Below are positions 33,920 to 43,245 of a stretch of DNA of 64,000 bases, in pieces; position 1 is the first letter of the stretch; each line of letters opens with the position of its first letter. The DNA comes from Nocardia paucivorans NBRC 100373 (GTDB lineage Bacteria > Actinomycetota > Actinomycetes > Mycobacteriales > Mycobacteriaceae): the NCBI RefSeq assembly GCF_000308675.1, contig NZ_BAGE01000030.1, positions 186,001-250,000 of the forward strand. The letters run 5' to 3'. Below the pieces are notes generated by a model. It was not told the DNA's origin, ran no database searches, and worked only from the letters and a program-made list of their open reading frames with translations. The position numbers and the translations under genes were made by a program.

Positions 33920-35344
33920 ATGACCATTGCGACCACGACCTATCTCGAGCTGTCGGAAGAAGGGGGATCGGCGCACAAGTTCTACGAGGTCGTCGTGGAC
34001 GGTACAGCGGTCACGATCCGATACGGGCGGATCGGTGATCGGGGACAGACCAAGACCAGCTCCTTCGCCACACCGGAGAAGGCGCGGGCGGCGGCGCAGA
34101 AGAAGATCGGCGAGAAGCTGCGCAAGGGCTACGCGCCCGCGGTGAGGGGGGCGCGGGCGGCGCGTCCGGTCACTCGGCGCACGATCACCAGCAGCCGCTC
34201 CACCGCCCGTTCGGCGCCCGTGCTGTGGACCTTCGATTCGGGCGCGGCAGCATTCGGAATCTTCATCGATGCCGACCGCTGCTGGGTGGGCAACGAGAAC
34301 GGCGATGTCTTCACCCTGACTCCCACCGGCGAGGTCACCGGCCGTTTCCGACTGCCGGACGCGGTGAAGTGCATTGTCGCCGACGATTTCTGGATCTACG
34401 CCGGATGCGACGACGGTCGCGTCTACGACCTGTCGGGCAAGGTGCCGCGGGCGGCCTACGATATCGCCGCCGACGTGGATATCTACTGGCTCGACATCCA
34501 CGACGGGATACTCGGTGTCTCCGACCGGGAGGGCGGGCTCACCGTGATCGATCACGAGGAGGAATCCCTGTGGACCCGGCGCAGCGACGGTAACGGGGGT
34601 TGGATGGTGCGTATCGATACCGATCGGGTGTATCACGGCCACTCCGGTGGAGTCACCGCCTACGATCTGGCCACCGGTAACCACCGGTGGCACCGGGGTA
34701 CCGGTGGGGCCGTGCTCTTCGGTTGGCAGGAAGCGAACGCGGTATACGCGGGCACCGCGACCGAGGAAGTGCGCATGCTCGACAAGAACGGCCGTTCGGA
34801 TCGTGCCTTCCGATGCGATGCCGCGGTCTACTCCTGCGCTACCTCGCCGGACGGTCGATACGTGTTCGCCGGGGACAACTATTCATCCGTCTACTGTTTC
34901 GATGCCGATGGGCGGCGGATCTGGAAACTCGCCACCGGTTGCGGTTCGGCGTTTTCGATGCAGTACCACGACGAGAAGCTGTACCTGGTCACCACCAATG
35001 GCACCCTGGCCTGCCTGGATGTTCGCGATACGGCCATCCGTGACGCGGAAGGGGGTGTGCTGCCGCGGACCGTCTCCGTCAAAGCCCCCGAACTCGCAGC
35101 CGTAATGCCCAGCAGCACCGTGGAGGTGGTTTCCGATGCCGGGAACGGGGTAGTGGTCGAATGTGTGGAGGAGCACGGACGGTTGCGGGTGCACATCGTG
35201 TCACCGGGGTATCGGCGGGAGTGGAATGTGCAGTTCCCACGTGATATTCGGCAGGCCGGGGCGCGGTATGTGGTCGATGGGGTGGCCGAGTCCGCGCGGG
35301 GCGGGTTCTATCGGGTGCGGGGAGACATCCGCAGATTGTCCTGA
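33920..35344 (+). CDS. WGR-domain protein fused to a beta-propeller
   Basis: A 474-residue protein. Residues 1-75 are a WGR domain (YLELSEEGGSAHKFYEVVVDG, then VTIRYGRIGDRGQTKTSSF), a module known for nucleic-acid binding in PARPs and some bacterial proteins. After a basic linker (SRSTARSAPVLW), the rest is a PQQ/WD-like beta-propeller of about seven blades; repeated features are DGRVYDLSG, GGVTAYDLATGNHRW and SPDGRYVFAGDN. The ATG follows GCGGGACCGGAT. There is no signal peptide, so it acts in the cytoplasm. The function is unknown. Confidence 0.82.
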   Translation: MTIATTTYLELSEEGGSAHKFYEVVVDGTAVTIRYGRIGDRGQTKTSSFATPEKARAAAQKKIGEKLRKGYAPAVRGARAARPVTRRTITSSRSTARSAPVLWTFDSGAAAFGIFIDADRCWVGNENGDVFTLTPTGEVTGRFRLPDAVKCIVADDFWIYAGCDDGRVYDLSGKVPRAAYDIAADVDIYWLDIHDGILGVSDREGGLTVIDHEEESLWTRRSDGNGGWMVRIDTDRVYHGHSGGVTAYDLATGNHRWHRGTGGAVLFGWQEANAVYAGTATEEVRMLDKNGRSDRAFRCDAAVYSCATSPDGRYVFAGDNYSSVYCFDADGRRIWKLATGCGSAFSMQYHDEKLYLVTTNGTLACLDVRDTAIRDAEGGVLPRTVSVKAPELAAVMPSSTVEVVSDAGNGVVVECVEEHGRLRVHIVSPGYRREWNVQFPRDIRQAGARYVVDGVAESARGGFYRVRGDIRRLS

Positions 35345-35836
35345 ACCTTATCGGGCGCACCGGCCGCGGGAAATCGCGGAATTCTCCTCGATCCCATCCC
35401 GCGGCAATGGTCGTGATCGAATGTGTTCGTAATCGAAAGTTGTTGAGAAAAATGGTATTTCGAGGTGTTGGGAGTGTCGACGGTGGGATGACGATTTGAG
35501 ATCATGCCGAACGCAACCCTTGAGTCCGCTCGGAAGATGACGTGTGATCGTTCGACGATGAGCATGTCACCTCCTAGGGGCCGTGCGCAGTGACGAAGCC
35601 GTCGCAGAACATTCGAGTTGTGCTCGCGTGGAAGGAAAGTCGAAATTATTACGCCCATCTCGGGTAGAGGTGCCGGTTCCGTTCTCTCGGATCGCTTTGC
35701 GCACCGTAACCCGTTTTCTTCGTCGACCACGGACAATCGTTCGATCGGCCGTGCGGCCGCGCGAAATGCCGCGACATGGCTGGAGCGGTGTCGGTTCGGT
35801 GGTAGGGAGGTCATGACACGGTCCGCTGTGTAGGCG
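35345..35836. other. AT-richer gap without a supported gene
   Basis: The first 200 bases are unusually AT-rich for this chromosome and may carry a promoter. I see no domain-bearing frame on either strand. Confidence 0.4.
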
Positions 35837-36880
35837 GTGGTTGTCGTGCGATCGACGGATACGCAGCTTCGTAAACGGTCCGTTCTCGAGGGGGAACAGT
35901 GGCGGAGTCGGCCGGTATACGCCAGAGGCGGCGCCGCGCTCGGCGTGAGCGCCGGTGGGCGCGGGTTCGGTGCCGGGCCCGCCGCTCTCGGTACCATTAC
36001 CAACTCGCCGGTTACCGCCTGGTTCGCCGGTGCCATCACCGAGTTCGGTCCGCTGTCCGAGGAAAAGATACGCGAGACACGGGCGGGTATCGCCGCCGTG
36101 TTCTCCCCGGCCGAGACATTCGAATGGTGGCGTATGGTGCATCGCACTCGACAGTCGCCGCTCCGGGAGGAGATCAACCGCTTCGGTGGTATCACCGGCG
36201 AACTGGGGGTTGCTTGCGCTCTGAAAATGATGTGGGACAACAGAATTCCCAGATCCCAACTCCCCTCCGCCTTGTTGTCCGTGGGCGCGTCCGGCGAATT
36301 CGCCGCCAACGCGTTGCGCGCTTTGGCGGCGCAGGAGGAGACCCGATCACGGAAGCCGTACGGTTTCCTCCCCCTGCGGAAGGCCGTGGCGGCCGGTTAC
36401 GTGGTGCGCAACCACGTCGGGGATATCGCCGAACGTGCCTTCGCCGCACAGGCGGTGGTGGCCGCCGACGACTTCGCGCGCAACACTGGCGCGCCGTTGC
36501 CCGGTGCCGTCATCGATACGGTGTTCGTGCGCCGGGTGGAACAGATCTGGGATTCCGATCGGCCGCTGCGGGCCGCTGTCACGGTGAACGAGTGGAACGG
36601 TGCCGGCCGGGATACCCGCGCATATATCGGGTACACCGCGGCTCGGGCCCATCTGTGGGCGGCGCGGGCCTATTACGACGAGCCGACGGAGGTCGATCTG
36701 CACCGGCTGACCCGGTCCACCATGCGACTCGCCGATCTCGACCAGCTGAATCCCGTGCAGGGTTTCGTTCCGTGGGAGGGGCGAGACGGACGCCGGAGCG
36801 CGCCCACCGTGGCACCGATAGATCACTCGTCGGACCGGATGTTCACGATGGAAAAGTGCATGGCGATCTCACCACGGTGA
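35837..36880 (+). CDS. Unrecognised 347-residue protein
   Basis: The frame has GC-rich third positions and sensible amino-acid composition over most of its length, so it is probably real, but I recognise no family. It is predicted mostly helical, with stretches such as FSPAETFEWWRMVHRTRQS and AVIDTVFVRRVEQIWDSD; there is no signal peptide or membrane helix. The start is uncertain: GTG 35837 lacks a ribosome site, while a strong GAGGGGGAACA precedes an out-of-frame GTG at 35899. That raises the chance of a frameshift near the 5' end. Confidence 0.5.
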   Translation: MVVVRSTDTQLRKRSVLEGEQWRSRPVYARGGAALGVSAGGRGFGAGPAALGTITNSPVTAWFAGAITEFGPLSEEKIRETRAGIAAVFSPAETFEWWRMVHRTRQSPLREEINRFGGITGELGVACALKMMWDNRIPRSQLPSALLSVGASGEFAANALRALAAQEETRSRKPYGFLPLRKAVAAGYVVRNHVGDIAERAFAAQAVVAADDFARNTGAPLPGAVIDTVFVRRVEQIWDSDRPLRAAVTVNEWNGAGRDTRAYIGYTAARAHLWAARAYYDEPTEVDLHRLTRSTMRLADLDQLNPVQGFVPWEGRDGRRSAPTVAPIDHSSDRMFTMEKCMAISPR

Positions 36881-37049
36881 GATCGCATGTCGTGGGCCGG
36901 GTTCGATGGGACGGATGGTGGTGGCGGTCGGCGATGCGAATCGACGCTCGATGCCGGATGGGTGGTGATTCATCCGTCCCGCGGAACGAAACGGCCCCGA
37001 CCACCGAGCTCGGTATCTCGGTGTCGTCGAGGCCGTATTCCTCGGTCGC

Positions 37050-37349
37050 TCAGCGAGGGGTGTAGGTCATACAGCGTGCCGCGTGGTCCCCGCCGCCCGG
37101 ACCGACGCGGATCTCGCCGGCCGCGCATTCCAGGGCCTGGTTGTGCACGCAGTCGGCGCGTTGGCAGGCCCCGACCATACTGGTCACGGTGTCCAGGCCA
37201 CCTTTGACCGACATCGGGATGAACGTCGCGCAGTCGGCGCTGCCATTGTGACCGGCGACGCTGATCGCATAGGCGTGACATCCGTCGTGATTGTAGGAAC
37301 AGTCGTTGACTGTACATTCGCTGACGTGCGGCATCGACATGGTGGTCAT
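37050..37349 (-). CDS. DUF1540 cysteine-rich protein
   Basis: A 99-residue protein with two DUF1540-type Cys repeats: ECTVNDCSYNHDGCHAYAI with CATF, then GACQRADCVHNQALECAAG with CMTY. Each repeat has four Cys able to bind a metal. It is a common small actinobacterial protein of unknown role. The ATG at 37349 follows GGAGGACAC. Confidence 0.88.
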   Translation of the reverse strand: MTTMSMPHVSECTVNDCSYNHDGCHAYAISVAGHNGSADCATFIPMSVKGGLDTVTSMVGACQRADCVHNQALECAAGEIRVGPGGGDHAARCMTYTPR

Positions 37350-37684
37350 GTGCGTGTCCTCCGAAGGTGTCGGCAGTCTTGCTCATGCGACTACCACCGT
37401 AACCTGCTTTTATTCGCTATGGTCGGCGCGTTCGGGTCGGTTTTCCTCGTGTCTTCGCTCCATATCGGCAGATTATTCGATGATTGCCTGTCGATTGCGG
37501 ATGGAGAGGGTGGGTGATCCGTTTCGGGGGCGGGTTCGGCGTCGTGGATCCGGTGTGCAAGCGGTATGGGATATGAGGAGGCGCGACGACGGGGTCCGGG
37601 CAATGGTCTCGGGCAGCCTTTGCGAAGGCGGAGAACTGGAACGTGTTGTAATCCTGAAGTGTCCGCGCGAAAGGAGTCGATACC
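37350..37684. other. Intergenic region with a lipid-type promoter
   Basis: It holds the divergent promoters of the DUF1540 and thioesterase genes, and a KstR-type box near its right end. Nothing else is recognised. Confidence 0.5.
37637..37650. promoter_or_regulatory. KstR-type operator upstream of the thioesterase
   Basis: TGGAACGTGTTGTA fits TNNAACNNGTTNNA and lies 34 bases before the GTG start. Confidence 0.62.
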
Positions 37685-38470
37685 GTGGCGGCATACTTCA
37701 CCGTTCGGGGCGAGCAGTACCTGCCCACCTCCATCGCGATCTCCCGATGGTCACCGACCCAGGTCGGGGGGCCCGCGATATGCGGTTTGCTGGCGCGTGA
37801 GCTGGAAGCCCGCCGCCCGTGTGCGGAGTTCGTGCCCGCGCGATTGACGGTGGATCTGTTCCGCCCGGTGGTCGACGAGCCCCTGACACTGCGCAGCGCG
37901 GTGATTCGAGAAGGGAAACGGATCTGCGTCGTGGACGCCGACCTCGTCCAGCGTGACGAGGTGCGCACCCGGGCCACGGTGGTGTTCCTGCGGAGAGGGG
38001 AAGCGCCACCCGGGCAGGTATGGCAGGCGCACCAGGAACTGCCGGTTCCACCCGCGGATCTGCCTTTGAAGGGGTCGTGGCCATTGTTCCGGAGCGCCGA
38101 CGGAAGGTGGAGTCACGATTTCGCCGAGCATCAGAACGCCGAACGCAAATGTATCTGGCAGAAGCCGCCGCGACTGATCGATGGGGAAACCGCCACGGGT
38201 TTCCAGCGGGCCGCGATGCTGGGCGACAACACCAGCATGGTGTGCAACTGGGGGACGCGGGGGATCGGCTATATCAACGCCGATATGACGTTGACGCTGA
38301 TACGCGACCCCGAGGGGCCCGCCTTGGGACTGCTGGCGCAGGACCATATCGCCACGGCGGGTGTCGCCGTGGGCACGGCCGTACTGTACGACCGCGACGG
38401 GGCATTGGGCACCTCCGTGGTGACCGCGGTATCGAACGCCAGGCGGCAGGTCGACCTGTCCGCCCTCTGA
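37685..38470 (+). CDS. Acyl-CoA thioesterase-family (double hot-dog) protein
   Basis: A 261-residue protein resembling actinobacterial acyl-CoA thioesterase-like proteins with two hot-dog halves. The first has the helix PTQVGGPAICGLLARELE and a strand pair FVPARLTVDLFRPV; the second has IGYINADMTLTLIRDP followed by GLLAQDHIATAGVAVGTAVLYD. The GTG follows GAAAGGAGTCGATACC. The KstR-type box upstream suggests it takes part in lipid or sterol CoA-ester turnover. Confidence 0.78.
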   Translation: MAAYFTVRGEQYLPTSIAISRWSPTQVGGPAICGLLARELEARRPCAEFVPARLTVDLFRPVVDEPLTLRSAVIREGKRICVVDADLVQRDEVRTRATVVFLRRGEAPPGQVWQAHQELPVPPADLPLKGSWPLFRSADGRWSHDFAEHQNAERKCIWQKPPRLIDGETATGFQRAAMLGDNTSMVCNWGTRGIGYINADMTLTLIRDPEGPALGLLAQDHIATAGVAVGTAVLYDRDGALGTSVVTAVSNARRQVDLSAL

Positions 38471-38730
38471 TCACCGACCGCGACGGGATAACGGTGGGCG
38501 GGACCTCCGCGCGCCGCGCTCGGTGGATGTCGCACCCGATCTCGCCGGTGGGAGGGCGGGACACCGCGCGGGGTGAGGGGTGCCGTAATCCGGCCGTGCC
38601 GGTGGCGGAACCGGTCGATGGACTTCACCGCGGGGGATCCGGGGTCGGTGCCTCGTGTTCTTGTACGGTCTTGCGTGGGTACGTCGTATTCGTGTTCAAC
38701 GTGCAGTGCCGGCCGAAAGGACGCGGATCC

Positions 38731-40479
38731 ATGTCGACCGATTCCGATGAACCGGGCAAGGAAGCATCCGTGCCGATCGGACGGGTGCGGTTCGCGCGGA
38801 GAACGGATCCATGGGTCTTCGGTATCACCGCAATCGGATCCGTGGCCTTCGTGGTCTGGGGCATTGTGGATCAAGCGGGCCTCGCCTCCGCCGCCTCCGC
38901 CGCACAGCGGTGGGTGATCGTCGACACCGGTTGGCTGTTCGTGCTGGCCGCCACCTTTTTCGTCGGGTACGTGCTGTGGTTGGCGATCGGCCGCTATGGC
39001 CGAATCCCCCTCGGTGAAGACGGTGAGCAGCCCGAGTTTCGCACCGTGTCCTGGATCGCGATGATGTTCAGCGCCGGTATGGGGATCGGCCTGATGTTCT
39101 GGGGAGTGGCCGAACCGCTGAAGCATTTCGTCGAGCCGCCGCCGAACACCGTCGCCCCGAACAGTCCGGAGGCTGCGCGAGTGGCGATGGCGACCACCCT
39201 GTTCCATTGGACCCTGCATCCGTGGGCGATCTACGCCGTGGCGGGTCTCGCCATCGCTTACAGCACATTCCGGCGGGGCCGTTCCCAGCTCATCTCCTCG
39301 GTCTTCCGGCCGCTCCTGGGCCGGCATTCGAACGGGCCGGTCGGTAAGGCCATCGATATGATGGCGATCTTCGCGACGCTGTTCGGTTCGGCGGCATCAC
39401 TGGGGTTGGGGGCGTTGCAGATCGGTTCCGGTCTGGAGTTCAACGGCTGGTCCGACGCGATCGGCAAGCTCGGTCTGGTGGTTATCATCGCGGGGCTCAC
39501 CCTGGCGTTCATCGTGTCCGCGGTGTCCGGGATCGAACGCGGGATCCAGTGGCTGTCGAATATCAACATGGTGCTCGCGCTGCTGCTCGCGCTTTTCGTG
39601 TTCGTGGCCGGCCCGACCCTGGTGATGCTCGATTTCCTTCCCGCCGCCATCGGCGACTACCTGGGCGATCTGCACACCATGGCCTCCCGGACCGGGGTCA
39701 GCGGTGAGGCGGAGACACAGCGCTGGCTGTCGACCTGGACCATCTTCTACTGGGCCTGGTGGATTTCCTGGACACCTTTCGTGGGCATGTTCATCGCCCG
39801 TATCAGCCGGGGGCGCACCATCCGCCAGTTCGTCACCGGGGTGTTGCTGGTGCCGAGCCTGGTCAGCCTGGTCTGGTTCGTGATCTTCGGGGGCGCGGGC
39901 ATTCGGCAGCAGGCCGAAACCGGTGATCTGACCGAACCGGACGGCACGGTGAACGAAGATTTCGCCCTGTTTCACCTACTCGACCACTATCCGATCGCGA
40001 CGGTGACGACCGTGCTGGTGATGGTTCTGGTGGGGATCTTCTTCGTCTCCGGCGCGGATGCCGCCTCGATCGTGATGGGGACGCTGTCCGAACGCGGCAG
40101 TATCGAACCCTCCCGGACAACGGTGGCCTTCTGGGGGGTCGCCACCGGAGCGGTTGCGGCGATCATGTTGGTGATCGCCGATTCGGCGGATCTCGCGGGT
40201 GCGCTCACCGGATTGCAGGCCCTCACCACAGTGGTGTCGTTGCCTTTCCTGATCGTGATGGGGGCCATGTGCGTGGCGCTGTACCGCGATCTGCGCGCCG
40301 ATCCCATGATCCGCCGACGGCTACGCGCCGTCGAGCTCGTCGAGGATGCGGTGGCGCATGGGACGGTTCGACATCGAGGCGAATTCGCGCTGGTCACCGA
40401 GCCGGTGGACGGCACGGTCGCGAAACCCTCGGCCGAAACGGGCCGAGATCTCGGCGATCAGGCCCCGCGGCCGCGGTAG
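38731..40479 (+). CDS. BCCT-family betaine/carnitine/choline transporter
   Basis: A 582-residue 12-helix carrier. The BCCT signature Trp-rich helix reads TIFYWAWWISWTPFVGMF followed by IARISRGRTIR, with GMGIGLMFWGVAEP as the Gly-rich sodium/substrate segment. It imports betaine-like quaternary amines with sodium or protons. The C-terminal cytoplasmic tail (about 60 residues) resembles the osmosensing tail of BetP. The ATG follows GAAAGGACGC. It overlaps the convergent small gene by 22 bases. Confidence 0.92.
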   Translation: MSTDSDEPGKEASVPIGRVRFARRTDPWVFGITAIGSVAFVVWGIVDQAGLASAASAAQRWVIVDTGWLFVLAATFFVGYVLWLAIGRYGRIPLGEDGEQPEFRTVSWIAMMFSAGMGIGLMFWGVAEPLKHFVEPPPNTVAPNSPEAARVAMATTLFHWTLHPWAIYAVAGLAIAYSTFRRGRSQLISSVFRPLLGRHSNGPVGKAIDMMAIFATLFGSAASLGLGALQIGSGLEFNGWSDAIGKLGLVVIIAGLTLAFIVSAVSGIERGIQWLSNINMVLALLLALFVFVAGPTLVMLDFLPAAIGDYLGDLHTMASRTGVSGEAETQRWLSTWTIFYWAWWISWTPFVGMFIARISRGRTIRQFVTGVLLVPSLVSLVWFVIFGGAGIRQQAETGDLTEPDGTVNEDFALFHLLDHYPIATVTTVLVMVLVGIFFVSGADAASIVMGTLSERGSIEPSRTTVAFWGVATGAVAAIMLVIADSADLAGALTGLQALTTVVSLPFLIVMGAMCVALYRDLRADPMIRRRLRAVELVEDAVAHGTVRHRGEFALVTEPVDGTVAKPSAETGRDLGDQAPRPR

Positions 40480-40700
40480 TCCAGGCAGGCGCGGCCGCGG
40501 AGGGCGGGGCCGCGCCCGGCCGGCGCGCCGGCGTTCTGGGTGGCCTGGACATAGATCCGCAGGCCCTCACTGATCTTGTGGGCCAGGGACTCCAGCTGAT
40601 CCGGGGACAGCGATTCGCCGAATGCCGCTGCGGCGAGCAGTCTTTCCCGCACCTGTTCGAGGTTCAACCGAGCGAACGGGAGGGGCGCGAGTTCGGGCAT
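40458..40700 (-). CDS. Small conserved actinobacterial protein
   Basis: An 80-residue soluble protein with an amphipathic helical core (ARLNLEQVRERLLAAAAFGE and ESLAHKISEGLRIYVQAT). It resembles short proteins found in many Nocardia genomes, with no known function. Its 3' end overlaps the end of the BCCT gene. Confidence 0.6.
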   Translation of the reverse strand: MPELAPLPFARLNLEQVRERLLAAAAFGESLSPDQLESLAHKISEGLRIYVQATQNAGAPAGRGPALRGRACLDYRGRGA

Positions 40701-40778
40701 GGACAGACCATACCCGAATTCGAACAGATTTTCGATAGCTGCTCGTCGATGTCTCGATGGATCAACCGGCTCGGCGGA

Positions 40779-41066
40779 TCAACCGATGACGGCGTTCATG
40801 ATGGTGCCCGCGCTGGTGGCGACCACGCCGCCGATCATGGCGCCGGCCACCATCTTCGGTGATTCCAGGCCGCCGCCGGTCCACTTCTCCCAGGCGAACT
40901 TGCCGCCCGCGTAGATGATCGCGCAGATACCCGACAGCAGGACGAACCAGGTCAGATACCGGACGAGCTGGAGAAACTTATCGGAGATGGGGGGCGCTTC
41001 GGGGGTGGGATTGCCGATTTGCGCCAGCGTGTCGGTAACGGCGGCCAGTATCATCTCGCGGCTCAC
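40779..41066 (-). CDS. Small two-helix membrane protein, paralogue A
   Basis: A 95-residue protein with a soluble head (MILAAVTDTLAQIGNPTPEA), a first helix (YLTWFVLLSGICAIIYAGG), a polar loop (KFAWEKWTGGGLESPKM) and a Gly/Ala-rich second helix (VAGAMIGGVVATSAGTIM). The layout recalls VirB2/TrbC-type pilin-like proteins of type IV secretion, but no such genes are near. It starts at GTG 41066 or ATG 41054. It is divergent from paralogue B, whose C-terminal 45 residues are almost the same. Confidence 0.7.
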   Translation of the reverse strand: MSREMILAAVTDTLAQIGNPTPEAPPISDKFLQLVRYLTWFVLLSGICAIIYAGGKFAWEKWTGGGLESPKMVAGAMIGGVVATSAGTIMNAVIG

Positions 41067-41345
41067 TCTGTTTCGGGTGGGGCGTGAACGCTACCGAATC
41101 GTAGTCGGGGTCGAGCGCGAAGCAGTAGCCATGCCCGGGTGTGAATATTTCCGAACAGGTCATATAGCGCGAAATCCGCTGTGGGGCAACTACTTGCGTC
41201 CGGGGTGCGACGATCGGGATGATGGGGGGCGGGGCTCCGGGTCGCCCGGGTTCCGTTCGTACCCGTGTCCGGCGGCGAATCCGACCGGGACGCAACCGCA
41301 GTCGGTGCCGGGTGCGGGGTAGGTGGTACCGGAGAGGAATCGGAC

Positions 41346-41639
41346 GTGAGCAGTATGTCGGCAGCGGTCGTGGACACCGTCACGATACTCGCGCAACTCG
41401 AGGACCCCACTCCGGAGCCGCCGCCACTGGCCGACAAGGCCATGCAGTTCATCCGGTACGCGACCTGGTTGGCCATGATGTCGGGCGTCACCAGCATCAT
41501 CTACGCCGGCGGTAAGTTCGCCTGGGAGAAATGGTCCGGCAATGGGGGAGACTCGCCGAAGATGGTGGCCGGCGCCATGATCGGCGGCGTGGTCGCCACC
41601 AGCGCGGGCACCATCATGAACGCCGTGATCGGGATCTGA
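41346..41639 (+). CDS. Small two-helix membrane protein, paralogue B
   Basis: A 97-residue paralogue of the gene at 40779: a head with ILAQLEDPTPEPPPLADKA, a helix YATWLAMMSGVTSIIYAGG, a loop KFAWEKWSGNGGDSPKM and a second helix VAGAMIGGVVATSAGTIM. The GTG at 41346 follows GGAGAGGAATC. The two genes face away from each other across 279 bases, an inverted duplication. Both keep the two-helix frame, so both are probably used. Confidence 0.72.
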   Translation: MSSMSAAVVDTVTILAQLEDPTPEPPPLADKAMQFIRYATWLAMMSGVTSIIYAGGKFAWEKWSGNGGDSPKMVAGAMIGGVVATSAGTIMNAVIGI

Positions 41640-41754
41640 ATCCCGCGCGGTCGCCCTGCTCTGCCCGGTCCGGCCGCTTCCGGCTACCGCGCAGCTATAA
41701 TCCTGGCGAGTCTTGCGGTCCGTCCGAGCGGTAGTCAAGAGCAGGGAGAACGGG

Positions 41755-43230
41755 ATGGGCGACAGCGTGCGCGGGCCCGCGGACGACTCTCCCACGTGGG
41801 GGTCGGTATCCACCCGGCATCCGATCACCCGACGTGCCGCCCTGGGTTTGCTGGCGGCCGGTGCGGGCCTCGCCGCCTGCGGCGACGGCGGTGACGGTGG
41901 TGACGGTGGTGACGGTGGTGAGGCCGATATCGCCCCTCCGGGTACGGCCGCCGGCCGGAGGCGGGTGGCCACCGACGCCTATATCTTCGGGTACCCGCTG
42001 GTCCTGCTCGATGTGCTGCGGTCCCTGAACATCGCGGCGGCGCCGGTCAACCGTCTCCGACACGCCGATTCCCTGCCCAACTCGGAATTGCGCGGGGTGA
42101 TCCGCGTCGACGTCGACACCCTGTACTCCACGGCGTGGCTGGACCTGCGGCGCGAGCCGGTGCTGTACCGGATGCCGGAGGTCGAATCCGGACGGTACTG
42201 GATGACCCAGCTGGTGGATGCCTGGACCAATACCGCCCACAGCCCCACCAGTGTGCGCCCGCGAGTACCGCCCGGTAGTACCCCGCCCTACACCTATGCC
42301 GCCATCGGGCCCGGGTGGTCGGGAACGCTGCCGGAGGGGGTGGTCCCCCTACCGGTCGGCACACCCGACGCGTGGTTCATCGGGGGTATCGAGGTCAATG
42401 GCGAGTCCGATGTGCCCGCCGTCCGGGCCATCCAGGACGAAATGCGGTTGGCTCCGCTGAGCGAATGGGATTCGGCGGGCGATACGGGACTCGATATCCC
42501 GACCCCGCGGGTGTTCTCCCGGGCGCCCGCGGTGGAGCTCGAGAAGATGTACGCCCGCGACTTCTTCGAGCGGATGTGCGATCTGATGGAACGCAACCCT
42601 CCCACCGCCGCGGACGAGCCGGCGTTACAACGGTTCGCCACCATCGGTATCCGGCCGGGTGGGGGACCGCAGGGTATCTCGACCAACGAGTTGCAGGCGG
42701 GCGCGGACGCCGCTCGCCGGCGTATCGCCGCCTATGTGGACCCGGGCACCCAACAGCGCAACGGCTGGGTCATCGACACCCGGATCGGGAGCTACGGCAC
42801 CAACTACCTGCTGCGCGCGACCACCGCGTGGCATGCCCTCGGCGCGAATATCTCGGAGGAAGTGCTGTACATGGCGCTGTTCGACAGAGCCGACGAGAAG
42901 GGGGAATCCATCCCGTTCCGGTTGCGCTTCGTACCGGGACAGACTCCGCCGGTGGATGCGTTCTGGTCGATGACCGCCTACGACAGCCAGGGTTTCCTGG
43001 TCGCGAACCCGGCGAACATCTACTCCGTCGGGTATCCGAGGACGGTGCAACCCGCTCCTGACGGGTCGGTCGAACTCGCCGTCCAATACGCCGATCCGGT
43101 ACCGTCGGTGCCGGCCGGTAACTGGCTGCCCATTCCGCAGACCGGCCCGTTTTCGCTGCTGCTGCGCCTGTATGCCCCGAAACGCGAGGCGCTCGAGGTC
43201 CAGTGGTATCCGCCGCCGTTGACCCGGTAG
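41755..43230 (+). CDS. DUF1254/DUF1214 lipoprotein with Tat-type signal
   Basis: A 491-residue protein. A twin-arginine lipoprotein signal (TRRAALGLLAAGAGLAAC) precedes a spacer of repeated Gly-Asp (GDGGDGGDGG). The DUF1254 domain starts RVATDAYIFGYPLVLLDVLR and VDVDTLYSTAWLDL; the DUF1214 part ends with VDAFWSMTAYDSQGFLV. Such proteins are surface or periplasmic, usually of unknown enzymology. The ATG at 41755 follows AGGGAGAACGG. Confidence 0.88.
   Translation: MGDSVRGPADDSPTWGSVSTRHPITRRAALGLLAAGAGLAACGDGGDGGDGGDGGEADIAPPGTAAGRRRVATDAYIFGYPLVLLDVLRSLNIAAAPVNRLRHADSLPNSELRGVIRVDVDTLYSTAWLDLRREPVLYRMPEVESGRYWMTQLVDAWTNTAHSPTSVRPRVPPGSTPPYTYAAIGPGWSGTLPEGVVPLPVGTPDAWFIGGIEVNGESDVPAVRAIQDEMRLAPLSEWDSAGDTGLDIPTPRVFSRAPAVELEKMYARDFFERMCDLMERNPPTAADEPALQRFATIGIRPGGGPQGISTNELQAGADAARRRIAAYVDPGTQQRNGWVIDTRIGSYGTNYLLRATTAWHALGANISEEVLYMALFDRADEKGESIPFRLRFVPGQTPPVDAFWSMTAYDSQGFLVANPANIYSVGYPRTVQPAPDGSVELAVQYADPVPSVPAGNWLPIPQTGPFSLLLRLYAPKREALEVQWYPPPLTR
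41881..41923 (+). repeat. 9-bp coding tandem repeat in the lipoprotein spacer
   Basis: A short tandem repeat with unit close to GGTGACGGT (four or five copies) encodes the Gly-Asp spacer. Its length may vary between strains. Confidence 0.6.
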
Positions 43231-43245
43231 CCACCGGACCCGTCC

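Noticed and set aside
41881..41923. Gly-Asp coding repeat as a CRISPR-like or phase-variable array
   Set aside because: Units are 9 bp, in frame and confined to a lipoprotein spacer; there are no spacers or direct-repeat structure.
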